Source: Candidatus Bathyarchaeota archaeon (GTDB taxonomy: Archaea; Thermoproteota; Bathyarchaeia; TCS64). From it: a stretch of DNA of 5,685 bases. Both the position numbers and the translations under genes were made by a program. The stretch is from assembly GCA_014729945.1 (NCBI GenBank), contig WJJC01000194.1, positions 1 through 5,685 on the forward strand, read 5' to 3'. Positions 1 through 5,685 of the stretch are shown piece by piece; the stretch's first letter is position 1, and each line of letters opens with the position of its first letter. The notes below the pieces were generated by a model. It was given only the letters and a program-made list of their open reading frames with translations. It had not been told where the DNA came from and made no database searches.

Positions 1-31
1 AAACTAAGCTGATTAAAAACTTTAGAGATTA

Positions 32-688
32 TTATTTCTTATCTTTATTGTGTTCAAATGTGAAGGCACTAGGGCATAGATCATTTATCGCACATTCACT
101 GCACAGGGGTTTCTTGGCTTCGCATATCGTTCTTCCATGTTCTATTAACAAATAGTTGATCTTCATCCAATCATCCTTGGGGAAGACCTCCATTAGATCC
201 ATCTCGATCTTGTCCCTATTATCCTCATCTGTAAACCCTAGCCGGTGGCTCAACCTATCAACATGGGTATCAACTGCTATACCAACTACTTTATCGAATG
301 CGTTCTGTAATACAATATTAGCTGTTTTACGAGCGACCCCCTTGAGACTCACTAAATCCTCCATATTATCAGGGACTTCTCCATTATATTCTTCTAATAT
401 CTTTTGAGTAGCCGCCTTAATCCAATCAGCTTTACGATTATAGAAACCACTTGACTTGATATCCTCCTTTAGCTCCTCATCAGATGCATTAACGTAATCT
501 TCAGCTTTGTTGTATTTCTTGAACAAGTCTTTGGTTATCTCATTTATTTTTTCATCAGTGCTCTGGGCGGATAAGATCGTGGCGACGAGGAGATCTAGAG
601 GGGTATTGAAATTCAGGGCCGTCCCATTGACTTCATACTCTTCACCCAGTTTACTAAGTATTTTTTTGGCTCTTTCCTTATCCTTCAT
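32..688 (-). CDS. nth: Endonuclease III (DNA glycosylase/AP lyase)
   Basis: This is a base-excision-repair enzyme that removes oxidised pyrimidines from DNA and nicks the resulting abasic site by its lyase activity. The 218-residue length is normal for the family (E. coli Nth is 211). Visible signatures are LSAQSTD at residues 39-45, a helix-hairpin-helix LKGVARKTAN at 115-124 with catalytic Lys121, and VDTHV at 139-143 with catalytic Asp140. The [4Fe-4S] ligands Cys189, Cys196, Cys199 and Cys205 have the exact C-x6-C-x2-C-x5-C spacing. The hairpin is slightly unusual: the common LPGVGRKTA reads LKGVARKTA here, with Lys for Pro and Ala for Gly. The ATG start lies about 25 bp from a TTTAAA box on the same strand, suggesting a leaderless mRNA. 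The gene is transcribed divergently from the antiporter gene, and a T5 run (minus strand, positions 15-19) just past the stop could serve as a terminator. Uracil or mismatch-specific relatives (MIG-type) are less likely, because the catalytic Lys and Asp match Nth. Confidence 0.95.
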   Translation of the reverse strand: MKDKERAKKILSKLGEEYEVNGTALNFNTPLDLLVATILSAQSTDEKINEITKDLFKKYNKAEDYVNASDEELKEDIKSSGFYNRKADWIKAATQKILEEYNGEVPDNMEDLVSLKGVARKTANIVLQNAFDKVVGIAVDTHVDRLSHRLGFTDEDNRDKIEMDLMEVFPKDDWMKINYLLIEHGRTICEAKKPLCSECAINDLCPSAFTFEHNKDKK

Positions 689-710
689 GATTAGAAAAAT
701 AATTTGATCG

Positions 711-720
711 CTTTTAAAGA
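711..720 (-). promoter_or_regulatory. Putative TATA box of the endonuclease III gene
   Basis: Read on the minus strand the bases are TCTTTAAAAG, centred about 27 bp before the ATG at 688. That spacing places transcription initiation at or within a few bases of the start codon, as in a leaderless archaeal mRNA; no Shine-Dalgarno sequence is seen between box and ATG. Confidence 0.5.
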
Positions 721-763
721 ACTATCTCGTTCATTATTAACTCATTTTTTGGTATATTCTTAA

Positions 764-770
764 TTTAAAT
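764..770 (+). promoter_or_regulatory. Putative TATA box of the antiporter gene
   Basis: TTTAAAT here would place the transcription start near 790-795, leaving a leader of about 20 nt that holds the AGGTGAT site and leads to the AUA at 812. A second candidate, TATATT at 753-758, would start the RNA near 781. Neither is well placed for a leaderless start at the ATG at 875. Confidence 0.4.
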
Positions 771-796
771 AAAATTATGAATATCTCTAAGTAGTT

Positions 797-803
797 AGGT
801 GAT
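797..803 (+). promoter_or_regulatory. Strong Shine-Dalgarno site upstream of the antiporter ATG
   Basis: AGGTGAT is complementary to the conserved 3' end of archaeal 16S rRNA (…AUCACCU…). It lies eight bases before the in-frame ATA at 812 but 71 bases before the ATG at 875, so it points to initiation well upstream of that ATG. It is the only clear ribosome-binding site at the expected spacing in the window, since the other genes look leaderless. Confidence 0.6.
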
Positions 804-811
804 TCGAATTA

Positions 812-874
812 ATACAACCTCTTAGAGTTCTTGTTTTCTTTGCCTCGATAATAATCTTAAGCTACTTTAGTAGT
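812..874 (+). other. Probable in-frame N-terminal extension of the antiporter, starting at AUA
   Basis: The frame of the antiporter stays open upstream of its ATG as far as a TGA at 800-802. It encodes LRVLVFFASIIILSYFSS directly before the annotated Met. This is a hydrophobic helix at exactly the place where CPA antiporters carry TM1, just before the R-R-T-x-I-P-D loop and TM2. The stretch has no ATG, GTG or TTG in frame. The best-placed codon is ATA at 812, eight bases after AGGTGAT; TTA at 809 is an alternative. Using 812 gives a 409-residue protein with a normal N-terminus. A sequencing error that hides an ATG, or a genuine G-to-A mutation of the start codon, would look the same. Confidence 0.6.
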
Positions 875-2041
875 ATGATTTACCGTAGAACAAAGATACC
901 GGATCTTTTATGGCTACTATTATTTGGGGTAATCATTGGACCAGTTTTTAAGATTATTCCCACAGAGTTCTTTAGGGATATATCTCCAATAATCGGAACA
1001 ATATCCATCATATTAATCACCTTTGACGCAGGTATAGACACCACAATCACAAAGTTTAGAGAGATAATTAAGAAAACCTCAGGCTTAACCTATCTGACAT
1101 TCATCTTCATTACACTTAGCACAGGCGTTGTATCGCCCTGGATTATCCCTGAATTCACATTCATAAAGGGCCTTATTCTTGGAACCATGCTCGGGGGACT
1201 TAGTACTGTGGCGGTTTATGGGTTACTGGAACAAATATCAAAAATATTACCAGACCTAAGAGAGGTCCATTCAATGCTTGTATTAGAGTCAACAATCGTT
1301 GACCCAATACGAATAATGGTGGCAGTCTCTTTGATCAAGGTCCTTGTAGAGGGGGATATTCACTACTCCGATACGCTTCTTAGTATTTTCTCAGTCTTCT
1401 TACTGGGAAGCCTGTTTGGGTTGGCTGCAGGTTTTTTATGGATTTTCATTCTTCACAGGTTTGAGGGTAGAAGATACAACTATATGCTCACAGTATCTAT
1501 CCTTTTCATTGTATACTACCTTGCAGAGATAACCTTTGGAGAAGGTGCAGGTACTATGGCTAGCTTCATATTCGGGGTGACACTATCTAACCCAAAAAGA
1601 ATCACAAAGGAGTTTGGGTTTAGTCCACGTATTGATATCGAAGAGATAGTTTCGTTTAACAAGGAAATAGCATTTGTATTGAAAGCATATTTCTTTGTCT
1701 ACACGGGTCTTATAGTTAAGCTTAACTTTAATCTACTATATACGGGGATAACTCTCACAGGTTTATTAATTATAGTCCGCTTTCTCGTCAGCTCGGGAGT
1801 AAGTAATATTCTTGATTTCACAGAAGTAGAAAAAAACGTAACTAGACTCTGTTATCCTTTAGGTACCTCAGCACTAGTATTCGCTCAATTACCATTAATC
1901 TATGACCCTAATAAAATAGCTATAACCAACCCTCAGATATATCCTAACTTGGTATTCTATGTAGTACTGGGTTCAATCATGTTTTACTCTTTAATAGCCC
2001 CTATTATAATGAAAAAGATATTAAAAGACAAAAAAGATTAG
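875..2041 (+). CDS. CPA-family (NhaP/Kef-like) cation:proton antiporter
   Basis: This is an integral membrane secondary transporter expected to exchange Na+ or K+ for H+. The 388 residues counted from the ATG are largely hydrophobic helices. Family landmarks are KIPDLLWLLLFGVIIGP (7-23), FDAGID (50-55), LGGLSTVAVYGLLEQ (106-120), ESTIVDP (138-144) with the likely ion-binding Asp143, AEITFGEGAGTMASFIFGVTLSN (217-239, unwound-helix region), FFVYTGLIV (273-281), an Arg302 in VRF and PLGTSALVFAQLP (328-340). Val142 sits where electroneutral NhaP proteins have Asn of the ND pair, and Leu329 replaces Arg of the usual PRG, so the substrate cannot be read off. No C-terminal RCK/TrkA domain is present; the protein ends in a short Lys-rich tail after the last helix. 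TM1 is missing from this start but is encoded in frame upstream (812-874), so the true protein is probably about 409 residues. The stop is 45 bp before the Usp gene. Confidence 0.88.
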   Translation: MIYRRTKIPDLLWLLLFGVIIGPVFKIIPTEFFRDISPIIGTISIILITFDAGIDTTITKFREIIKKTSGLTYLTFIFITLSTGVVSPWIIPEFTFIKGLILGTMLGGLSTVAVYGLLEQISKILPDLREVHSMLVLESTIVDPIRIMVAVSLIKVLVEGDIHYSDTLLSIFSVFLLGSLFGLAAGFLWIFILHRFEGRRYNYMLTVSILFIVYYLAEITFGEGAGTMASFIFGVTLSNPKRITKEFGFSPRIDIEEIVSFNKEIAFVLKAYFFVYTGLIVKLNFNLLYTGITLTGLLIIVRFLVSSGVSNILDFTEVEKNVTRLCYPLGTSALVFAQLPLIYDPNKIAITNPQIYPNLVFYVVLGSIMFYSLIAPIIMKKILKDKKD

Positions 2042-2057
2042 AACGTTCGTTAACGTT
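2042..2057 (+). promoter_or_regulatory. AACGTT-N4-AACGTT palindromic element, candidate operator
   Basis: Two copies of the self-complementary hexamer AACGTT are separated by CGTT, giving a symmetric 16-bp site with repeat starts 10 bp apart, one DNA turn; a second palindrome, CGTTAACG, is nested at 2048-2055. It begins one base after the antiporter stop and directly abuts the probable TATA region of the Usp gene. Its position would suit a repressor or activator acting on that promoter. Confidence 0.4.
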
Positions 2058-2065
2058 GATAAATC
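2058..2065 (+). promoter_or_regulatory. Putative TATA element of the uspA gene
   Basis: GATAAATC is centred about 26 bp before the ATG at 2087, which predicts a leaderless transcript; no Shine-Dalgarno sequence precedes that ATG. A TTATAA at 2067-2072 is AT-rich too but lies too close to the start. No T-run separates this region from the antiporter gene, so read-through from upstream is possible as well. Confidence 0.35.
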
Positions 2066-2086
2066 ATTATAACTAAATATCAAATA

Positions 2087-2536
2087 ATGTCCTCAATAGA
2101 AATAAATAGAATTCTAGTCCCAACAGATGGCTCAGAGCACGCTAAAAAAGCCTTAGACTATGCTCTTGAAATCGCTGAAAAATTCAAGGGAACCGTTTTA
2201 TTGTTGAATATATTGCCCGAGCCTGTAGTAAAGACTTACTCACCCCATCTTGAAGATAAAGAATTCAATGATTCTGATAAGCTAGTTGAAGAGAGGAAAA
2301 AAATATTGAATGACGAGCTTAAACGGGGAGAACAGAATAAACCCAAGATAAAAATATCTACAAAGCTAGATCAGGGGCCGGTAGCTGATAAAATAATAGA
2401 ATATGTAAACTCTGAGAATATTGATCTAATAGTAATGGGGCATAAAGGATTGCATTTACACCAAGAGTTAATCATGGGTAGTAAAACACGGAAGGTAGCC
2501 CAGAAAACTGAGTTACCACTTTTAATAGTTAAATAA
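2087..2536 (+). CDS. Universal stress protein, UspA family (ATP-binding type)
   Basis: This is a small cytoplasmic alpha/beta protein of 149 residues, the usual size for a single Usp domain. It opens with the first beta strand and nucleotide loop NRILVPTDGSEHAKKALDYA (7-26, Asp14). It ends with the ATP-binding signature G-x2-G-x9-G-S formed by Gly118, Gly121, Gly131 and Ser132, followed by the final strand LPLLIVK. That signature marks the ATP-binding branch (MJ0577-like) rather than the non-binding UspA branch. Such proteins usually form dimers and act as nucleotide-dependent switches in stress responses. They are often encoded beside, or fused to, cation transporters, and this one lies between an antiporter and a P-type pump, so a role in sensing energy state for ion transport is plausible but inferred. 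The ATG sits about 26 bp after a TATA-like element. Confidence 0.93.
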   Translation: MSSIEINRILVPTDGSEHAKKALDYALEIAEKFKGTVLLLNILPEPVVKTYSPHLEDKEFNDSDKLVEERKKILNDELKRGEQNKPKIKISTKLDQGPVADKIIEYVNSENIDLIVMGHKGLHLHQELIMGSKTRKVAQKTELPLLIVK

Positions 2537-2545
2537 AAATAATTT

Positions 2546-2591
2546 AATTACTAAATAGTAATTGTAATTTATTTTATTGTTTTCCGTTTTT
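2546..2591 (+). terminator. Inverted repeat and T-rich tract after uspA
   Basis: Perfect 7-bp arms AATTACT (2546-2552) and AGTAATT (2557-2563) around AAAT are followed by T-rich sequence with runs at 2572-2575, 2580-2583 and 2587-2591. Archaeal transcription stops mainly on oligo-T, so this is a reasonable terminator for uspA. The stem is AT-rich and weak, and it may instead be a protein-binding site upstream of the ATPase promoter. Confidence 0.45.
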
Positions 2592-2596
2592 ATATT
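2587..2596 (+). promoter_or_regulatory. Putative TATA box of the P-type ATPase gene
   Basis: TTTTTATATT is centred about 32 bp before the TTG start at 2624, so transcription would begin around 2617-2620, within a few bases of the start codon. No Shine-Dalgarno sequence lies between them, giving a very short or absent leader. Confidence 0.45.
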
Positions 2597-2623
2597 CTCC
2601 TTGTAGACATTCATCTGATATAA

Positions 2624-5332
2624 TTGTCAGAGTCCGATAACTGGGAGATTTTAGAACTTGATACTATTTTTGATAAGCTAGAGACTAATGAAGAGGGATT
2701 ATCAGATAATGAAGCACAGGATAGACTTGAAAAATATGGCCCAAATAAACTAAGAGAAGAATCTGGAATATCAGTAATCAATATACTAGTTGACCAATTC
2801 AAGAGTATTTTAATATTAATCCTGATAATAGCTGCAGCAGTTTCAGCCTACACTGCATCAGTAGAAGGGGAACCATTTACCGACACATATGTAATCCTAT
2901 TCATAGTTGTAATAAATGCAGTACTCGGATTCTTCCAAGAATATAGGGCTGAGAAAGCAGTAGAAGCACTGAAGAAGATGATCAAACAAGAGGTTCTTCT
3001 TCTACGAGATGGAGACGAAGAAGTAATAGACTCTGAGAAAATCGTCCCTGGGGATATCGTTATCCTTGAATCTGGTGACAGGGTCCCTGCGGATAGCAGG
3101 ATAATTAAGGCATACAATTTACAGGTTGACGAAGCCGTCTTAACAGGTGAATCGGTTCCCGTCTCTAAAAATGAGGAGGTTCTCCAAGAAGCCACGAAGG
3201 ATGCTTCAAACATGCTATTCATGGGAACCACAATAACATCAGGGAGAGCGAGAGCGGTTGTAGTCAACACGGGAATGGAAACAAGGTTCGGTAAGATCGC
3301 TGGTCTGGTCCAGTCAGTTGAATCCGAGGCTCCGCCATTGAAGATGAAAGTAGAGAAGATGGGGCGTCGCCTTGCAGCTATAAGCATCATCTTGAATATC
3401 TGGGTATTCGCTATCGGCTACTTTTTCCTTAACACAGAGCTTACCCAGATATTCCTCACATCTGTTAGCCTAGGAGTATCAGCTATACCAGAAGGTCTCC
3501 CAGCGGTGTTAACAGTCACACTAGCTCTTGGAGTAAACAAGATGGCAAAAAATAATGCCATAGTGAAGAAACTCAGCTCAGTCGAGACCTTGGGCAGTAC
3601 TACAGTAATCTGCAGTGATAAGACAGGGACTATTACTCGAAATGAGATGACTGTTAAAAAGGTAGTACTACAGGATCGAGAACTGGAGGTAACAGGATCC
3701 GGTTATAGTCCTGAGGGGGAAATCAGGGAAAACGATAAAAAAGTTGAAACTGATGATGAACAACTTGAACTACTAGTGAAAACTGGGGTTCTTTGCAACT
3801 CCAGTGAGATCATGCGAGAAAATGACTCAATAAAAGTAATGGGAGACAGAACAGAAGCAGCATTACTCATCCTAGGTGAGAAATTGGAGATAACAAAAGA
3901 CAAGCTTGATGAATCCTATGAACTAGTGGATGAGTTTCCCTTTGACTCAGCAAGAAAGATGATGAGCACCATCTACAAGGAAGACAATGGCAAGACACGA
4001 GCCTACATGAAAGGTGCACCAGAAGTAATTTTAGAGAAAAGTAACAAGATACATCAAGTAGAAGAAGCCAGCTCATTAGACAAAGATACCATCGAAAAAT
4101 ATAAGAAAAAGACCCAAGAACTAGCTGAGAATGCTCTGAGGGTTCTAGCCTTTGGGTACAAGGATGTATCCGAGCAAGAGGAGTATGACAAGGATACACT
4201 TGAGAAGGATATCACCTTCCTCGGGTTGGTAGGTATGATTGATCCTCCACGGGAAGGAGTTTCGGACGCGATAGAGATTGCTCGTAAAGCAGGGGTCAAG
4301 ACGGTTATGGTAACCGGGGACTATTCGGCAACCGCTGAAGCCATCTCCAAGCAGGTTGGAATCATAAGCGGAGAGGATAACAGGGTTTACACTGGAGAAG
4401 ATCTTAGGGCTATGAGCGACTCGGAGCTAGATAAGGTTACACGAGAAGCACATGTTTTCGCCCGGGTTAGTCCAGATGATAAGGTAAGGATCGCCGAATC
4501 TTACCGTAGAGCCGGTGAGATAGTCGCCATGACTGGAGATGGTGTTAATGATGCCCCAGCTCTGAAAACAGCGGACATAGGTATAGCCATGGGTATCAAG
4601 GGAACAGATGTCAGTAAGGAAGCCAGCGATATGATTCTTGAGGATGATAACTATTCAACCATAGTTAACGCCATCAGGCGTGGACGCCAGATATTTGATA
4701 ATATAACCAAGTATCTGAGACTAATGCTCGCCACTAACTTTGACGAGTTTCTGTTAATCACCGCAGCTGTAACCCTTGATATGCCTCTCCCGCTCATACC
4801 TATCCACATTCTCTGGATCAATCTTATCACTGACGGCCTCCCTGCTCTAGCTCTAAGTGTTGATCCTCCTCAGAGTGATATAATGGAAAGGTTACCAAGA
4901 GATCCTGATCAGGGATTATTGGATAGGTTCTGGTTGTTTATTATAGTATCATCAATACTTGGATTTCTAGTAAGTTTCTCTATTTACAGATATTCACTTG
5001 CAACTCATTCTAGCCTCAATAAGGCTCGCTCAATGCTAATGACAAGCATAGTATTCTATGAGATACTGTTCGCGTTCCAGACTAGATCTGATAAATATAA
5101 TGTTGTCCAGATGGGGTTAGATGGTTTCATTGGAAACAGGTTCTTAGCATTATCATTCATAGTATCAGTGATCCTGCAATTGGCTTTATTGAACATCCCT
5201 GTATTATCTAAAATATTTGACCTGTCACCTCTAACACTTAGAGAGCTAGGAGTATGTATGATCGGTGGGTTGGGAAGCTTACTGTTAATACCAGGCTGGT
5301 TCATCAAAGAAACAGAGAAAAATCATAATTAA
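2624..5332 (+). CDS. P-type ATPase, IIA-like, probably Ca2+-transporting
   Basis: This is a plasma-membrane primary pump, complete at 902 residues. In order: N-terminal cation-ATPase domain (about 7-45), M1/M2 (about 52-108), actuator loop TGES (174-177), M3/M4 with AIPEGLPA (287-294), phosphorylation site SDKTGT with Asp332, nucleotide-binding KGAPE (463-467), DPPR (540-543), TGD (564-566), hinge TGDGVNDAP (637-645), then M5-M10. Residues matching the SERCA Ca2+ ligands are Glu290 (M4), Asn705 and Glu708 (M5), Asn733, Thr736 and Asp737 (M6), and Glu813 (M8); this set favours Ca2+ and perhaps two ions per cycle. PEGLPA argues against Mg2+ MgtA-type and heavy-metal pumps. The start is TTG: an in-frame TAA lies immediately before it and no ATG or GTG follows before the conserved domain. 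The upstream neighbours are uspA and an antiporter. The exact cation remains an inference. Confidence 0.93.
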   Translation: MSESDNWEILELDTIFDKLETNEEGLSDNEAQDRLEKYGPNKLREESGISVINILVDQFKSILILILIIAAAVSAYTASVEGEPFTDTYVILFIVVINAVLGFFQEYRAEKAVEALKKMIKQEVLLLRDGDEEVIDSEKIVPGDIVILESGDRVPADSRIIKAYNLQVDEAVLTGESVPVSKNEEVLQEATKDASNMLFMGTTITSGRARAVVVNTGMETRFGKIAGLVQSVESEAPPLKMKVEKMGRRLAAISIILNIWVFAIGYFFLNTELTQIFLTSVSLGVSAIPEGLPAVLTVTLALGVNKMAKNNAIVKKLSSVETLGSTTVICSDKTGTITRNEMTVKKVVLQDRELEVTGSGYSPEGEIRENDKKVETDDEQLELLVKTGVLCNSSEIMRENDSIKVMGDRTEAALLILGEKLEITKDKLDESYELVDEFPFDSARKMMSTIYKEDNGKTRAYMKGAPEVILEKSNKIHQVEEASSLDKDTIEKYKKKTQELAENALRVLAFGYKDVSEQEEYDKDTLEKDITFLGLVGMIDPPREGVSDAIEIARKAGVKTVMVTGDYSATAEAISKQVGIISGEDNRVYTGEDLRAMSDSELDKVTREAHVFARVSPDDKVRIAESYRRAGEIVAMTGDGVNDAPALKTADIGIAMGIKGTDVSKEASDMILEDDNYSTIVNAIRRGRQIFDNITKYLRLMLATNFDEFLLITAAVTLDMPLPLIPIHILWINLITDGLPALALSVDPPQSDIMERLPRDPDQGLLDRFWLFIIVSSILGFLVSFSIYRYSLATHSSLNKARSMLMTSIVFYEILFAFQTRSDKYNVVQMGLDGFIGNRFLALSFIVSVILQLALLNIPVLSKIFDLSPLTLRELGVCMIGGLGSLLLIPGWFIKETEKNHN

Positions 5333-5333
5333 A

Positions 5334-5342
5334 TTCTTTTTT
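5334..5342 (+). terminator. Oligo-T terminator after the ATPase gene
   Basis: The bases TTCTTTTTT begin two positions after the ATPase TAA and end in an uninterrupted T6 run (5337-5342). No stem precedes it, as is usual for archaeal termination on T-tracts. The next gene's TATA box follows within a few bases. Confidence 0.5.
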
Positions 5343-5345
5343 CGA

Positions 5346-5353
5346 TTTAAAAA
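5346..5353 (+). promoter_or_regulatory. Putative TATA box of the last gene
   Basis: TTTAAAAA centred near 5349 predicts transcription starting about 5374-5378, just before the ATG at 5383, giving a nearly leaderless mRNA. The same stretch continues into AGGTG (5354-5358), which would sit too far from that ATG to act as its ribosome-binding site. Confidence 0.4.
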
Positions 5354-5382
5354 AGGTGCCTGTGTATTGTTACTTGAATAAG

Positions 5383-5685
5383 ATGAGATTGAAGAGGCCA
5401 TTCGAATACAAAATAAAGCCAAAACAAGTTGAGAAAGGCACCAGATGGATTACTGTAGACTTAAAGAACGTTAGCACTGATGAACTTACACAGCTAGATG
5501 TACAACTTCACTCCTTAGACTCTTACTTTATTGGAATCTACGGTACAGGAAGCTATGTCTCGGAGCTAAACCCAGAGGAGACACGCAGTATACCGTTCCA
5601 GATAACAGCAAATGGAACTAGCAGTGTATATGTAACGGTAACAGGATATAGAGACGGAGTTTACTTCTACTGGGAATCACCAATG
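5383..5685 (+). CDS. Hypothetical protein, predicted beta-sandwich, cut by window edge
   Basis: I do not recognise the family. The frame is open for 101 codons from ATG to the end of the window with no stop, so only the N-terminal part is visible. The N-terminus is basic (MRLKRPFEYKIKPKQ) with no signal peptide or membrane helix. From about residue 20 the sequence alternates polar and hydrophobic residues: WITVDLKNVSTDELTQLDV, then ELNPEETRSIPFQITANG and SVYVTVTGYRDG. This pattern, with a 'K-N-x-S/T…L…L' strand and an 'L-x-P-x-E-x…I-P-F' strand, resembles immunoglobulin-like CARDB/NEW3 or archaeal S-layer-associated (COG1361-like) domains, but only by eye. GTG (5356, 5362) and TTG (5374) codons lie in frame upstream; ATG is preferred because the TATA spacing fits it. 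It is separated from the ATPase gene by an oligo-T run and its own promoter. Confidence 0.7.
   Translation, partial: MRLKRPFEYKIKPKQVEKGTRWITVDLKNVSTDELTQLDVQLHSLDSYFIGIYGTGSYVSELNPEETRSIPFQITANGTSSVYVTVTGYRDGVYFYWESPM

Noticed and set aside
156..407. An 83-codon plus-strand open frame inside the endonuclease III gene
   Set aside because: It overlaps the well-supported nth gene on the other strand, shows Ser/Leu-rich shadow composition, and has no recognisable motif.
762..776. AATTT/AAATT inverted repeat in the divergent promoter region
   Set aside because: Short AT-only arms in an AT-rich promoter are expected by chance, and the TATA box explains the sequence.
847..855. GATAATAAT as a TATA box for a leaderless start at the ATG at 875
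   Set aside because: The spacing to the ATG is plausible, but the box is a poor match, it lies inside sequence that encodes the missing TM1 helix, and the strong Shine-Dalgarno site and better TATA boxes lie further upstream.
2848..3390. A 180-codon minus-strand open frame inside the ATPase gene
   Set aside because: It lies opposite a conserved P-type ATPase coding region, its translation is Ser/Thr-rich low-complexity sequence typical of an antisense shadow, and I see no promoter or domain.
5354..5364. AGGTG as a ribosome-binding site with GTG at 5362 as the start of the last gene
   Set aside because: The gap of three bases is too short for efficient initiation, and the TATA spacing fits the ATG at 5383 better; it remains a minor alternative.

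Overview
The window looks like AT-rich archaeal chromosome, probably euryarchaeal. The evidence is archaeal-style TATA elements (TTTAAA or TTTATAT type) about 25 bp ahead of several start codons with almost no leader, one strong AGGTGAT ribosome-binding site, oligo-T gene ends, frequent AGA/AGG and ATA codons, and archaeal-looking protein families. Several proteins are rich in Asp and Glu, which would suit a salt-adapted host, but the lineage cannot be fixed from this window.

Layout: positions 32-688 (minus strand) encode an endonuclease III DNA glycosylase/lyase with intact catalytic and iron-sulfur residues. A divergent intergenic region (689-811) holds promoters for both directions. Positions 875-2041 (plus) encode a CPA-type cation:proton antiporter whose first membrane helix appears to lie upstream of the first ATG, reading from an AUA codon at 812 behind a Shine-Dalgarno site. 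Positions 2087-2536 encode an ATP-binding-type UspA stress protein, preceded by a striking AACGTT-N4-AACGTT element. Positions 2624-5332 encode a full-length P-type (IIA-like, probably Ca2+) ATPase with a TTG start. From 5383 to the window edge is the start of an unrecognised protein with a predicted beta-sandwich character.

The three central plus-strand genes make a plausible ion-homeostasis/stress neighbourhood: a secondary antiporter, a stand-alone nucleotide-binding Usp protein that could report energy state, and a primary cation pump. Each seems to have its own promoter, so this is a cluster rather than a tight operon; that they cooperate is inference. The gene content is ordinary. The most unusual signals are the non-canonical start region of the antiporter gene, with a possible hairpin covering its ribosome-binding site, and the palindromic element before uspA. 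I see no CRISPR array, mobile element, tRNA or rRNA gene.
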